Assembly: GCF_001687325.1 (NCBI RefSeq)
Contig: NZ_LZRD01000005.1
Coordinates: 62,001 to 126,000, forward strand
From: Streptomyces sp. PTY087I2
Lineage (GTDB): Bacteria; Actinomycetota; Actinomycetes; Streptomycetales; Streptomycetaceae
Length of the DNA stretch: 64,000 bases
Reading direction: 5' to 3'
Shown here: in pieces, positions 35,265 through 44,268 of the stretch
Numbering within the stretch: position 1 is the first letter of the stretch
Layout of the letters: each line of letters starts with the position of its first letter
Notes under the pieces: model-generated
The model's input: the letters and a program-made list of their open reading frames with translations, nothing else
Databases searched by the model: none
Told to the model about the DNA's origin: nothing
Made by a program: the position numbers and the translations under genes

Positions 35265-36230
35265 TCAGGCCTCTTCGGCGATCCGGCGCTCACGGTCGCG
35301 CCGCAGGCGGACCCGCTGCCAGATCGCGCGCTGGGCCTTGAGCGTGGCCGTGCCCACCACGATCAGCACGAGGATGTTGACGACGAGCTGGACCGCCGAA
35401 CCCCACACGTCGGACCAGCTGGTGAACGCCGTGGAGACGGCGATGTCCGCGGCGGCCGGGATCGTCGTCACGGAGATGAACACCCCGAGCAGGGCGCTCG
35501 TCCTGGCCTCGGTGAGCGACACGATCCCGACGATCCCGGCCAGGGTGGCGACGGCGACGGAGAAGAAGTTCGGCGTGTTGATGAGGTTGGACACGGGCCG
35601 CAGCCCCCGGTCGAACGCCTCCGACTCCAGCCCGAACCCCCGGATGAGGAGGGCGAAGAGGAAGGTGACCACGATGGTGAGGAGGAAGCCGACGCCCAGC
35701 GCGGCCAGCCCGCTGCGCACCATCGACCGGTGACGCCGGTCGATCCCCAGCGCCACGCTGACGATGGCGCCGTACTCCGGCCCGACGACCATCGCCCCGA
35801 CGATCAGGATCTGGGAGTTGGTGACGATGCCGACCGAACCGATCAGCCCGGCGATGACCAGGTAGAGGTAGAAGCTCGGCGGATACCGGCCCCCGGATCT
35901 GATGCGCGCCTCGACCTGTTCCCAGACCGGCGCCCGGCTCAGCGGCCCCAGCTCGCGCCGCCCGCCCTCGGTGGCCGCGCCGGAGAACGCCATGTCGACG
36001 GGTTCGATGACGAGGGAGCCCCGCCGGTCGAGGCGGACCGCGCGCAGCCGGTGCAGTACGTCGTTGGCCGCCCCCGTCAGTACGTCGCAGGCGATGGCGT
36101 CCCCGTCGGGGCGGCGCGCGGCGTCGCGCTGGACGATCAGGTTGAGCACGCACGGATCGGCCGAGAGCAGGCCGACGACCTCGTCGGTCAGGTCCGGCGG
36201 GCTCACCGCGCGGATGTGGATCATGTCCAT
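35265..36230 (-). CDS. DUF389 family membrane protein
   Basis: A 321-residue protein. A soluble N-terminal domain of about 95 residues (MDMIHIRAVSPPDLTDEVVG) comes before the DUF389 membrane domain: YLVIAGLIGSVGIVTNSQIL, IVGAMVVGPEYGAIVSVALG, FLLTIVVTFLFALLI, FFSVAVATLAGIVGIVSLTE and ALLGVFISVTTIPAAADIAV, ending with another segment and a basic tail. Six or so membrane helices. The conserved GxxVGPEY-type motif is intact. Function unknown. Confidence 0.9.
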   Translation of the reverse strand: MDMIHIRAVSPPDLTDEVVGLLSADPCVLNLIVQRDAARRPDGDAIACDVLTGAANDVLHRLRAVRLDRRGSLVIEPVDMAFSGAATEGGRRELGPLSRAPVWEQVEARIRSGGRYPPSFYLYLVIAGLIGSVGIVTNSQILIVGAMVVGPEYGAIVSVALGIDRRHRSMVRSGLAALGVGFLLTIVVTFLFALLIRGFGLESEAFDRGLRPVSNLINTPNFFSVAVATLAGIVGIVSLTEARTSALLGVFISVTTIPAAADIAVSTAFTSWSDVWGSAVQLVVNILVLIVVGTATLKAQRAIWQRVRLRRDRERRIAEEA

Positions 36231-36403
36231 CCCGGCACCTCCGCGGCTCCCGGCCCCGTCGTACGGAGCTGTGCCCGGCGGGCGGCCCGGGGCTCACTCC
36301 AGTAACGCGGCCCCCGCACGGTTCGGCAAACCGGCGGTCGCCCGACCGGGCCGGGAGACGGAGGCCTTGGGCGGTCGCCCGCCCGGGCTGGGATCATCGA
36401 GGG

Positions 36404-36658
36404 GTGGACACACCCGATGCCTTTCCCGAACTGCTGCCCGGGGCCGACGAAGCGGTCCGCGAGGAGACGGCCACCGACGACGGGACGCCGGAGGGCCGCC
36501 GCCTCGTCCGCTGCCGGCTCTGCGGCCGGCCCCTGACCGGCACCGACTCACGGCGGGCCGGCCTCGGCCCGTCCTGCGACGCCAAGCTGCACCCGGCGCC
36601 GCCGGACATCCGCACCCGCCGCCACGAGGTCGACCAGGACCCGCTGCCCGGTACGTGA
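36404..36658 (+). CDS. Small zinc-knuckle protein (DUF6011-like)
   Basis: An 84-residue protein with GTG start. An acidic N-terminal 30 residues (DTPDAFPELLPGADEAVREE) are followed by a compact C-x2-C...C motif: LVRCRLCGRPLTGTDSRRAG then LGPSCDAKL, the pattern of DUF6011-like zinc-binding modules. One further ligand (Asp, His or Cys) would be needed for a complete site. Function unknown; alone between divergent DUF389 and convergent tesB. Confidence 0.75.
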   Translation: MDTPDAFPELLPGADEAVREETATDDGTPEGRRLVRCRLCGRPLTGTDSRRAGLGPSCDAKLHPAPPDIRTRRHEVDQDPLPGT

Positions 36659-36665
36659 AGAAGCC

Positions 36666-37541
36666 CTACGGCAGGTCCAGCCGCCGGAACAGCCCCTCCT
36701 GCACCACCGACACCAGCAACTGCCCCGCACGGTCGTAGATCCGGCCCCGCGCCAGGCCCCGCCCGCCCGTCGCGATCGGCGACTCCTGGTCGTACAGGAA
36801 CCACTCGTCCGCCCGGAACGGCCGGTGGAACCACATGGCATGGTCCAGCGACGCCATGTCGAAGCCGCGCGGACCCCACAGCGGCTCCACCGGGATGCGG
36901 ACCGCGTCCAGCAGCGTCATGTCGCTCGCGTACGTCAGCGCGCAGGTGTGCACCAGCGGGTCGTCGCCCAGCGGGCCCACCGCCCGCATCCACACCGCGC
37001 TGCGCGGATCGGCGTCCTGGATCTCGTCCTTCGTCCAGCGCAGCCGGTCGACGTACCGGATGTCGAAGGGCTGGCGGCGGGCCATCCGCTCCAGCGCCTC
37101 CGGCAGCGCGCCCAGGTGCTCGCGCACCTCGTCGGCGACCGTCGGCAGCTCCTCCGGGTCCGGGACGATCCGGGCGGGCGGCAGCTGGTGTTCAAAGCCC
37201 GCCTCCTCGGGGCGGTGGAAGGACGCCGTCAGGTTGAAGATCGTCCGGCCCTCCTGGACCGCCGTCACCCGGCGGGTGGCGAAGGACCGGCCGTCCCGGA
37301 CCCGCTCCACCTGGTAGACGATCGGCACCCCGGGACGCCCCGGCCGCAGGAAGTAGGCGTGCAGCGAGTGCACCGGCCGCTCCCCGTCGGTGGTCCGGCC
37401 CGCCGCCACCAGCGCCTGGCCCGCGACCTGCCCGCCGAAGACCCGCTGGAGGGACTCGTCGGGGCTGCGGCCGCGGAAGATGTTGACCTCGATCCGCTCC
37501 AGGTCGAGCAGATCGACCAGGCGCTCGGCCGGATTCGTCAT
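36666..37541 (-). CDS. tesB: Acyl-CoA thioesterase II
   Basis: Hydrolyses acyl-CoA to free fatty acid and CoA. The 291-residue protein is a double hot-dog: LLDLERIEVNIFRGRSPDES, RVFGGQVAGQALVAAGRTTD, SLHAYFLRPGRPGVPIVYQV, then the second domain with ASLDHAMWFHRPFRADEWFL, which carries the active-site Asp. The typical length and the catalytic Asp/Thr/Gln framework are present. It ends 8 bp before the end of the small zinc-knuckle gene on the other strand. Confidence 0.94.
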   Translation of the reverse strand: MTNPAERLVDLLDLERIEVNIFRGRSPDESLQRVFGGQVAGQALVAAGRTTDGERPVHSLHAYFLRPGRPGVPIVYQVERVRDGRSFATRRVTAVQEGRTIFNLTASFHRPEEAGFEHQLPPARIVPDPEELPTVADEVREHLGALPEALERMARRQPFDIRYVDRLRWTKDEIQDADPRSAVWMRAVGPLGDDPLVHTCALTYASDMTLLDAVRIPVEPLWGPRGFDMASLDHAMWFHRPFRADEWFLYDQESPIATGGRGLARGRIYDRAGQLLVSVVQEGLFRRLDLP

Positions 37542-37575
37542 GCCGTACCTCTCCCGTCGCGCGTCAGGGGCCGGT

Positions 37576-40089
37576 TCACAGCTGGCCGACCTCGGTGACC
37601 CGGACGACCGCCCGGCCCTCCTCGTCGGACGCCGCGAGATCCACCTCGGCCTTGATGCCCCAGTCGTGATCGCCCGCCGGGTCGGCGAACGCCTGCCAGA
37701 CCCGCCACAGCCCGTGCGCCGGGTCCTCCTCGATCTTCAGCAGCTTCGGGCCCCGCGCGTCCGGACCGGTCCCGATCTCCTCGTGCGCGTCCCAGTACGC
37801 GTCCAGGGCCTCGCCCCACGCGTCCTCGTCCCACCCGGCATCGCCGTCCAGCTCGCCCAGGTCACCGGCCCGGTCCAGCGCGGCCAGCTCCACCCGGCGG
37901 AACATCGCGTTGCGCACCAGCACCCGGAAGGCGCGCGGGTTCGCCGTGACCGGCTTGACCTCGTCCGCCTTCTCCTGGGCCTCCTCGGCGGTCTCCACCT
38001 CGGGGTTGGCCAGCTGCTCCCACTCGTCCAGCAGACTGGAGTCCACCTGACGCACCATCTCGCCCAGCCAGGAGATCAGGTCCTGGAGATCCTCCGACTT
38101 CACGTCGTCCGGGATCGTGTGCTCCAGCGCCTTGTAAGCGCTCGCCAGATACCGCAGCACGATGCCCTCGGTCCGGGCCAGCTCGTAGTGCGAGGTGAAC
38201 TCCGTGAACGTCATGGCGCGCTCGTACATGTCCCGGATCACCGACTTCGGCGACACCGGATGGTCGTTCACCCACGGGTGGCTCGTGCGGTACACGTCGT
38301 ACGCGTGCCACAGCAGCTCGCTCAGCGGCTTGGGGTACGTGACCTCCTGGAGCCGCTCCATCCGCTCCTCGTACTCGACCCCGTCCGCCTTCATCTGCCC
38401 CACGGCCTCGCCGCGCGCCTTGTTCTGCTGGGCGGCCAGGATCTGCCGGGGGTCGTCCAGCGTCGACTCGACGACCGAGACCATGTCCAGCGCGTACGAG
38501 GGCGATTCGGCGTCCAGCAGGTCGAACGCGGCCAGCGCGAACGTGGACAGCGGCTGGTTCAGCGCGAAGTCCTGCTGGAGGTCGACCGTCAGCCGCACGA
38601 TCCGGCCCTCCGCGTCCGGGGTCTCCAGCTGCTCCACCACCCCGCCGTCCAGCAGCGAGCGGTAGATGGCGATGGCCCGCCGGATGTGCCGCAGCTGCGC
38701 CCGGCGCGGCTCGTGGTTGTCCTCCAGCAGATGCCGCATCGCCTCGAAGGCGTTGCCCGGGCGGGCGATGACCGCGAGCAGCATCGTGTGCGTGACCCGG
38801 AAGCGCGAGGTCAGCGGCTCCGGCTCGGACTGGATCAGCTTGTCGAACGTCGACTCCGACCAGGCGACGAAACCCTCCGGGGCCTTCTTGCGGACCACCT
38901 TGCGCTTCTTCTTCGGGTCGTCGCCCGCCTTCTTCAGCGCCTTCTCGTTCTCGATGACGTGCTCGGGGGCCTGCGCCACGACGAACCCGGCCGTGTCGAA
39001 CCCGGCCCGGCCGGCCCGGCCCGCGATCTGGTGGAACTCCCGCGCGCGCAGGGTCCGCACCCGGTTCCCGTCGTACTTGGTGAGTGCCGTGAACAGCACC
39101 GTACGGATCGGGACGTTGACGCCCACGCCGAGCGTGTCCGTACCGCAGATCACCTTCAGCAGCCCCGCCTGGGCCAGCTTCTCCACGAGGCGGCGGTACT
39201 TCGGCAGCATCCCCGCGTGGTGCACCCCGATGCCGTGGCGTACGTAACGGGAGAGGTTCTGGCCGAACTTGGTGGTGAAGCGGAAGCTGCCGATCAGATC
39301 GGCGATCTTCTCCTTCTCCTCCTTCGTGCACATGTTGATGCTCATCAGCGACTGCGCCCGCTCGACGGCCGCCGCCTGCGTGAAGTGCACGATGTAGACC
39401 GGCGACTGCCGGGTGTCCAGCAGCTCGGTCAGCGTTTCCGTGATCGGCGTGAAGCGGTACTCGTAGCTCAGCGGCACCGGACGGGTCGCCGAACGCACCA
39501 CCGAGGTGGGGCGGCCCGTACGGCGGGTCAGGTCCTTCTCGAACATCGAGACGTCGCCGAGCGTCGCCGACATCAGCACGAACTGCGCCTGCGGCAGCTC
39601 CAGCAGCGGAATCTGCCAGGCCCAGCCCCGGTCCGGCTCGGCGTAGAAGTGGAACTCGTCCATCACGACCTGGCCGATGTCGGCGTACTTCCCGTCGCGC
39701 AGCGCGATGGAGGCCAGCACCTCGGCCGTACAGCAGATCACCGGGGCGTCCGCGTTGACCGAGGCGTCGCCGGTGAGCATGCCGACGTTCTCGGTGCCGA
39801 AAAGCTTGCACAGGTCGAAGAACTTCTCCGACACCAGCGCCTTGATCGGCGCGGTGTAGAAGGTGACCTTGTCCTGAGCCAGCGCCGTGAAGTGCGCGCC
39901 CGCCGCCACCAGGCTCTTGCCCGAACCGGTCGGGGTGGACAGGATCACGTTCGCCCCGGAGACCACCTCGATCAGCGCCTCCTCCTGAGCCGGGTACATC
40001 GTGATGCCCTGGCTCTCGGTCCATGAGGAGAAGGCCTCGAAGAGGGCGTCCGGGTCGGCGGTCTGGGGGAGCTGGTCGATGAGGGTCAC
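37576..40089 (-). CDS. Large DEAD/DEAH-box helicase with DUF3516
   Basis: An 837-residue superfamily 2 helicase. Motif I is LSTPTGSGKSLVAAGAH, Ia YTAPIKALVSEKF, motif II VVMDEFHFYAEPDRG (DEFH), motif III LMSATLGD, motif V GTDTLGVGVNVPIRTVLFT and motif VI HQIAGRAGRAGFD. The C-terminal half (from about residue 480) matches the DUF3516 extension found only in actinobacterial members. A lysine-rich linker (DDPKKKRKVVRKKAPEG) sits after the helicase core. Similar to Ski2/Mtr4-like helicases; the RNA or DNA substrate is unknown. GTG start at 40089 follows ATGGGGGC. Confidence 0.93.
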   Translation of the reverse strand: MTLIDQLPQTADPDALFEAFSSWTESQGITMYPAQEEALIEVVSGANVILSTPTGSGKSLVAAGAHFTALAQDKVTFYTAPIKALVSEKFFDLCKLFGTENVGMLTGDASVNADAPVICCTAEVLASIALRDGKYADIGQVVMDEFHFYAEPDRGWAWQIPLLELPQAQFVLMSATLGDVSMFEKDLTRRTGRPTSVVRSATRPVPLSYEYRFTPITETLTELLDTRQSPVYIVHFTQAAAVERAQSLMSINMCTKEEKEKIADLIGSFRFTTKFGQNLSRYVRHGIGVHHAGMLPKYRRLVEKLAQAGLLKVICGTDTLGVGVNVPIRTVLFTALTKYDGNRVRTLRAREFHQIAGRAGRAGFDTAGFVVAQAPEHVIENEKALKKAGDDPKKKRKVVRKKAPEGFVAWSESTFDKLIQSEPEPLTSRFRVTHTMLLAVIARPGNAFEAMRHLLEDNHEPRRAQLRHIRRAIAIYRSLLDGGVVEQLETPDAEGRIVRLTVDLQQDFALNQPLSTFALAAFDLLDAESPSYALDMVSVVESTLDDPRQILAAQQNKARGEAVGQMKADGVEYEERMERLQEVTYPKPLSELLWHAYDVYRTSHPWVNDHPVSPKSVIRDMYERAMTFTEFTSHYELARTEGIVLRYLASAYKALEHTIPDDVKSEDLQDLISWLGEMVRQVDSSLLDEWEQLANPEVETAEEAQEKADEVKPVTANPRAFRVLVRNAMFRRVELAALDRAGDLGELDGDAGWDEDAWGEALDAYWDAHEEIGTGPDARGPKLLKIEEDPAHGLWRVWQAFADPAGDHDWGIKAEVDLAASDEEGRAVVRVTEVGQL

Positions 40090-40226
40090 GCCCCCATCTT
40101 GCCTGTCTTCCGCCCGGATGAGGGAACCGGCGGACGGCACGAAGATCACGGACGGTACGCTGCGGACTCAACCTGCCCGCGCCGCACCGGTGATGGGCGC
40201 ACGAACCACTGGGGGCGGGACAGACC

Positions 40227-41018
40227 ATGATGGGACCGGCACACTCTCTGTCAGGGGCAGCGGCCTGGCTGGGGGTGGGCGCGGCGGCCGCCGCCGCGGG
40301 CCACACGATGCCGTGGCCCGTTCTTGTCGTCGGGGCGCTGATCTGCGCGGGAGCCGCGCTCGCCCCCGACCTCGACCACAAGTCCGCGACGATCTCGCGC
40401 GCCTTCGGACCGATTTCCAAGACCCTCTGCGAGATCGTCGACAAACTCTCGTTCGCCGTCTACAAGGCCACGAAGAGCGCCGGGGACCCCCGCAGGACCG
40501 GCGGCCACCGCACCCTGACCCACACCTGGCTCTGGGCCGCCCTCGTCGGCGCCGGCTGCTCCGCCGCCGCGATCTTCGGCGGCCGCTGGGCCGTCCTCGG
40601 CATCCTTTTCGTCCACCTCGTGCTGGCCGTCGAGGGCCTGCTCTGGCGGGCCGCCCGGGTCTCCAGCGATGTGCTCGTCTGGCTGCTCGGCGCCACCAGC
40701 GCCTGGATCCTCGCGGGCGTCCTGGACCAGCCGGGCAACGGGGCGAACTGGCTCTTCGACGCCCCCGGCCAGGAGTACCTGTGGCTCGGCCTGCCCATCG
40801 TGCTCGGCGCCCTCGTCCACGACATCGGCGACGCCCTGACCGTCTCGGGCTGCCCGATCCTGTGGCCCATCCCGATCGGCCGCAAGCGCTGGTACCCGAT
40901 CGGCCCGCCGAAGGCCATGCGCTTCCGGGCCGGCAGCTGGGTGGAGATGAAGGTCCTGATGCCCGCCTTCATGGTCCTCGGGGGAGTGGGCGGGGCCGCC
41001 GCCCTCAACTACATATGA
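40227..41018 (+). CDS. YdjM-like membrane-bound metal-dependent hydrolase
   Basis: A 263-residue membrane protein of the YdjM/DUF457 family. N-terminal GPAHSLSGAAAWLGVG (His in a conserved site), LICAGAALAPDLDHKSATIS (PDxDH, a probable metal site), RTGGHRTLTHTWLWAAL (HRxxTH, second probable site) and VHDIGDALTVSGCPILWPIP. About four membrane segments lie between. E. coli YdjM is a LexA-regulated inner membrane protein, but no LexA box was found here. Divergent from the helicase. Confidence 0.88.
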   Translation: MMGPAHSLSGAAAWLGVGAAAAAAGHTMPWPVLVVGALICAGAALAPDLDHKSATISRAFGPISKTLCEIVDKLSFAVYKATKSAGDPRRTGGHRTLTHTWLWAALVGAGCSAAAIFGGRWAVLGILFVHLVLAVEGLLWRAARVSSDVLVWLLGATSAWILAGVLDQPGNGANWLFDAPGQEYLWLGLPIVLGALVHDIGDALTVSGCPILWPIPIGRKRWYPIGPPKAMRFRAGSWVEMKVLMPAFMVLGGVGGAAALNYI

Positions 41019-41101
41019 CGGCTCGCCCGGCCGGTCGGCGTCCGGTGCGTCCGGTGCCTCTCCGGCGGGCGGTGCGCTCCGCCCCGTAGCACCATGGGCG
41101 C

Positions 41102-42637
41102 ATGCTGCTCGCCGAGCTCGCCCAGGTGTCGCTGGAGGTCGCCGCCACCTCCGCCCGGTCCCGGAAGGTGGCGCTCCTCGCCGGCCTGTTCCGGGACGCC
41201 GGACCCGAGGACGTCCCCGTCGTCATCCCGTACCTCGCCGGACGGCTGCCCCAGGGCCGGATCGGGGTGGGATGGCGGACCCTCGGCGACCCGGTGGAGC
41301 CCGCGGCGGAACCCACCCTCACCGTCACCGGTGTCGACGCCGGACTGACCGCCCTCGCAGCCGTCTCCGGACCCGGCTCCCAGGCCCGGCGCAAGGAGCA
41401 GCTGCGCGCCCTGTTCGCGGCCGCCACCGAGGACGAACAGCGCTTCCTGCGGGCCCTGCTCACCGGCGAGGTGCGCCAGGGGGCCCTGGACGCCGTCGCC
41501 GCCGACGCCCTGGCCCACGCCGCCGACGCCCCGCCCGCCGACGTCCGGCGCGCCGTGATGCTCGCCGGGTCGCTCCAGGAGGTCGCCGGGGTCCTCCTCG
41601 CGGACGGGCCCGAGGCGCTCGCCGCGTTCCGGCTAACGGTCGGGCGGCCCGTCCAGCCGATGCTGGCCCACACCGCCGCCTCGGTCACCGAGGCCGTCGA
41701 GAAGCTCGGCCCCTGCGCGGTCGAGGAGAAGCTCGACGGCATCCGGGTGCAGGTCCACCGCGACGGCGACCGCATCCGCGCCTACACCCGCACCCTCGAC
41801 GACATCACCGACCGGCTGCCCGAGCTGACCGCCGCCGTCGCCGCCCTCCCGGCCGGCCGCTTCATCCTGGACGGCGAGGTGATCGCCCTGGGCGAGGACG
41901 GCAGACCCCGGCCTTTCCAGGAGACCGCATCGCGGGTGGGCTCACGGCGGGACGTGGCGGAGGCGGCGGCGCACGTGCCCGTCGTCCCGGTCTTCTTCGA
42001 CGCGCTCCTCGTCGACGACGAGGACCTGCTCGACCTGCCCTTCACCGACCGCCACGCGGCCCTGGCCCGGCTCCTCCCCGAGCATCTGCGGGTCCGCCGC
42101 GCGCTCGTCCCCGACGCGGAGGACCCGGGGGCCCGCGCGGCGGCCGACGCGTTCCTCGCCGACACCCTGGAGCGCGGTCACGAGGGCGTCGTCGTCAAGG
42201 ACCTCGCCGCCGCCTACAGCGCGGGCCGCCGGGGCGCGTCCTGGCTGAAGGTGAAGCCGGTGCACACCCTGGACCTGGTGGTGCTGGCCGTCGAATGGGG
42301 CAGCGGCCGGCGCACCGGCAAGCTTTCCAACCTGCACCTGGGCGCCCGCCGCCCGGACGGTACGTTCGCGATGCTCGGCAAGACCTTCAAGGGGCTGACC
42401 GACGCCCTGCTGGAGTGGCAGACCGAGAAGCTGGGCGAGCTGGCCACCGACGACGACGGCCATGTCGTCACCGTACGCCCGGAACTCGTCGTGGAGATCG
42501 CCTACGACGGACTCCAGCGCTCCACCCGCTACCCCGCCGGGGTCACCCTCCGCTTCGCCCGCGTCCTGCGCTACCGCGACGACAAGACCGCCCAGGAGGC
42601 GGACACCGTGGAGACGGTGCTGTCCCGGCAGCGGTGA
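41102..42637 (+). CDS. ATP-dependent DNA ligase
   Basis: A 511-residue ligase of the actinobacterial LigB type. An N-terminal helical DNA-binding domain (residues 1-190) precedes the nucleotidyltransferase domain with the adenylated lysine in AVEEKLDGIRVQVHRDG (Lys210), ILDGEVIALGEDGRPRPF and GHEGVVVKDLAAAYSAGRRG with SWLKVKP; the OB-fold (FAMLGKTFKGLTDALLEWQT onward) follows. It seals nicks using ATP, in addition to the NAD-dependent LigA that all bacteria need. Its stop codon overlaps the first base pairs of a terminator stem. Confidence 0.94.
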   Translation: MLLAELAQVSLEVAATSARSRKVALLAGLFRDAGPEDVPVVIPYLAGRLPQGRIGVGWRTLGDPVEPAAEPTLTVTGVDAGLTALAAVSGPGSQARRKEQLRALFAAATEDEQRFLRALLTGEVRQGALDAVAADALAHAADAPPADVRRAVMLAGSLQEVAGVLLADGPEALAAFRLTVGRPVQPMLAHTAASVTEAVEKLGPCAVEEKLDGIRVQVHRDGDRIRAYTRTLDDITDRLPELTAAVAALPAGRFILDGEVIALGEDGRPRPFQETASRVGSRRDVAEAAAHVPVVPVFFDALLVDDEDLLDLPFTDRHAALARLLPEHLRVRRALVPDAEDPGARAAADAFLADTLERGHEGVVVKDLAAAYSAGRRGASWLKVKPVHTLDLVVLAVEWGSGRRTGKLSNLHLGARRPDGTFAMLGKTFKGLTDALLEWQTEKLGELATDDDGHVVTVRPELVVEIAYDGLQRSTRYPAGVTLRFARVLRYRDDKTAQEADTVETVLSRQR

Positions 42638-42666
42638 GCGCGCCCCTGTCCTGAAGGGGCGCGCTC
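42636..42666. terminator. Terminator hairpin overlapping the ligase stop codon
   Basis: GAGCGCGCCCCT (42636-42647) pairs perfectly with AGGGGCGCGCTC (42655-42666), loop of 7 nt. It begins within the TGA of the ligase gene and ends 18 bp before the convergent NADH dehydrogenase-like gene. Confidence 0.82.
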
Positions 42667-42683
42667 GTACGGGGCCCGGCGGC

Positions 42684-44045
42684 TCAGTGCTTGATGACCG
42701 TCGCCGCCGTGTGCTCCTTGATCTGCTCGGGCGTCAGATACACGTCCGTGTACTCGAAGTCCCGCAGCGTCGCGGGCTTGCGGGACTGGAACCCGGTCCG
42801 TACGAAGTCGTCACCGGCGACCGCGTTCAGCATCCAGTTCGTCATCACCCGGGTCTTCGCCACGTTCGTCCGCAGCGCCGACCAGTGGTAGCCGCGCGCC
42901 ACCGCCTGCGCGGGCAGCCCGCGCAGCTCGATGCCCAGCGGCTTGGACACGGCGTCCTTGCCGCCGAGGTCCACGACGAGCCCCAGATCCTTGTGCACGT
43001 AGTCCTTGAGCGGCTCGTGGCGCAGCGAGGCGATCAGATTGTCCGCCAGCACCCGGCCCTGGCGCATCGCGTGCTGTGCGGTGGGCGGGCAGACCGCCCC
43101 GTCGCCCTTCGCCAGGTCGGGCACCGCGGCCGCGTCGCCGAGCGAGAACACCCCGTCCGCGCCCGGCAGTCTCATCTGCGGGGTCACGGCGAGCCGCCCG
43201 CGTACCGTCTCCGCGCCCAGCGTGGCGACCAGCGGGCTCGCGGCCACTCCGGCGGTCCAGATCAGCGTCCGGCAGGGCAGCACCCGGCCGTCGGTGAACG
43301 TGACCTCCTCCGGCCCCGCCTCGGCGATCGAGACCCCGAGTGACACCTCGATGTTCCGCTTGCGGAGCACCTCCAGTGCGGCCTGCCCGAGCTTGTCGCC
43401 GAGCTCCGGCATCAGCTTCGGCGCGATGTCGATCAGATGCCACTTGATCAGGCGCGGGTCAAGACGCGGGTAGTGCTTCACCGCGTTGGTGGTCAGCCGC
43501 TGGAGACAGGCGGCCGTCTCCGTGCCCGCGTACCCGCCGCCGACCACCACGAACTGGAGCCGGGAGGCCCGCTCGGCCTCGTCGTGACTGGCGTCCGCCA
43601 GATCCAGCTGGGCGATGACGTGGTCCCGCACGTACGCGGCCTCGGCCAGCGTCTTCATCCCCCGCGCGTTGTCCAGCAGCCCGGGGATGTCGAAGGTGCG
43701 GGTGACGCTGCCCGCCGCCAGCACGAGGTAGTCGTACGGCTCGTTCACGATCTCGTCCGTGATCTTCCGGATCACACAGACCTTCGCCTGTGTGTCCACG
43801 CCGATCGCCCCGCCCGGCACGATCCTGGTCCGGTGGCGGCGGCTGCGGCGCAGCGACACCGCCACGGACTGCGGCGTGAGCACCCCGGACGCCACCTGGG
43901 GGAGCAGCGGCAGATACAGCTGGTACGAGAACGGCGTGACGAGCGTGATCTGGGCCTCGCCCGGAGCGAGCCTGCGCTCCAGACGGCGTACGCACTCGAC
44001 GCCTGCGAAGCCGGCGCCGACGACGAGAATCCTGGGTGGTGCCAC
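42684..44045 (-). CDS. Type II NADH dehydrogenase-like FAD oxidoreductase
   Basis: A 453-residue two-dinucleotide-binding flavoprotein. FAD motif ILVVGAGFAGVECVRRLERR near the N-terminus; NAD(P)H motif FVVVGGGYAGTETAACLQRL at about 165-185; FSLGDAAAVPD closes the FAD site. TRTLIWTAGVAASPLV and the AQHAMRQGR segment are typical of Ndh-type enzymes. It would pass electrons from NADH to quinones at the membrane without pumping protons. GTG start at 44045 after GAAGGGACGCAGACC; an earlier in-frame ATG at 44111 is less likely. Confidence 0.9.
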   Translation of the reverse strand: MAPPRILVVGAGFAGVECVRRLERRLAPGEAQITLVTPFSYQLYLPLLPQVASGVLTPQSVAVSLRRSRRHRTRIVPGGAIGVDTQAKVCVIRKITDEIVNEPYDYLVLAAGSVTRTFDIPGLLDNARGMKTLAEAAYVRDHVIAQLDLADASHDEAERASRLQFVVVGGGYAGTETAACLQRLTTNAVKHYPRLDPRLIKWHLIDIAPKLMPELGDKLGQAALEVLRKRNIEVSLGVSIAEAGPEEVTFTDGRVLPCRTLIWTAGVAASPLVATLGAETVRGRLAVTPQMRLPGADGVFSLGDAAAVPDLAKGDGAVCPPTAQHAMRQGRVLADNLIASLRHEPLKDYVHKDLGLVVDLGGKDAVSKPLGIELRGLPAQAVARGYHWSALRTNVAKTRVMTNWMLNAVAGDDFVRTGFQSRKPATLRDFEYTDVYLTPEQIKEHTAATVIKH

Positions 44046-44268
44046 GGTCTGCGTCCCTTCTCGGGCTTGCGTGGTTCTGCGCTCGCCTGCCCCGTTTACC
44101 GGGTGATTCACCCCTCATCCTCACCGCAGGCTCCGGCATCCGCCTCCTGACAGGGGTGAAACGGGGCCCGGACAGTGGGGCGGGGCTGTGTTCGGGAAAC
44201 GGCCCCGGGCCCGGACGTGCTTACGTCGGACGGGAGTTCGGCCGCCTGCCCCGTGCGAGGATGCTGCG

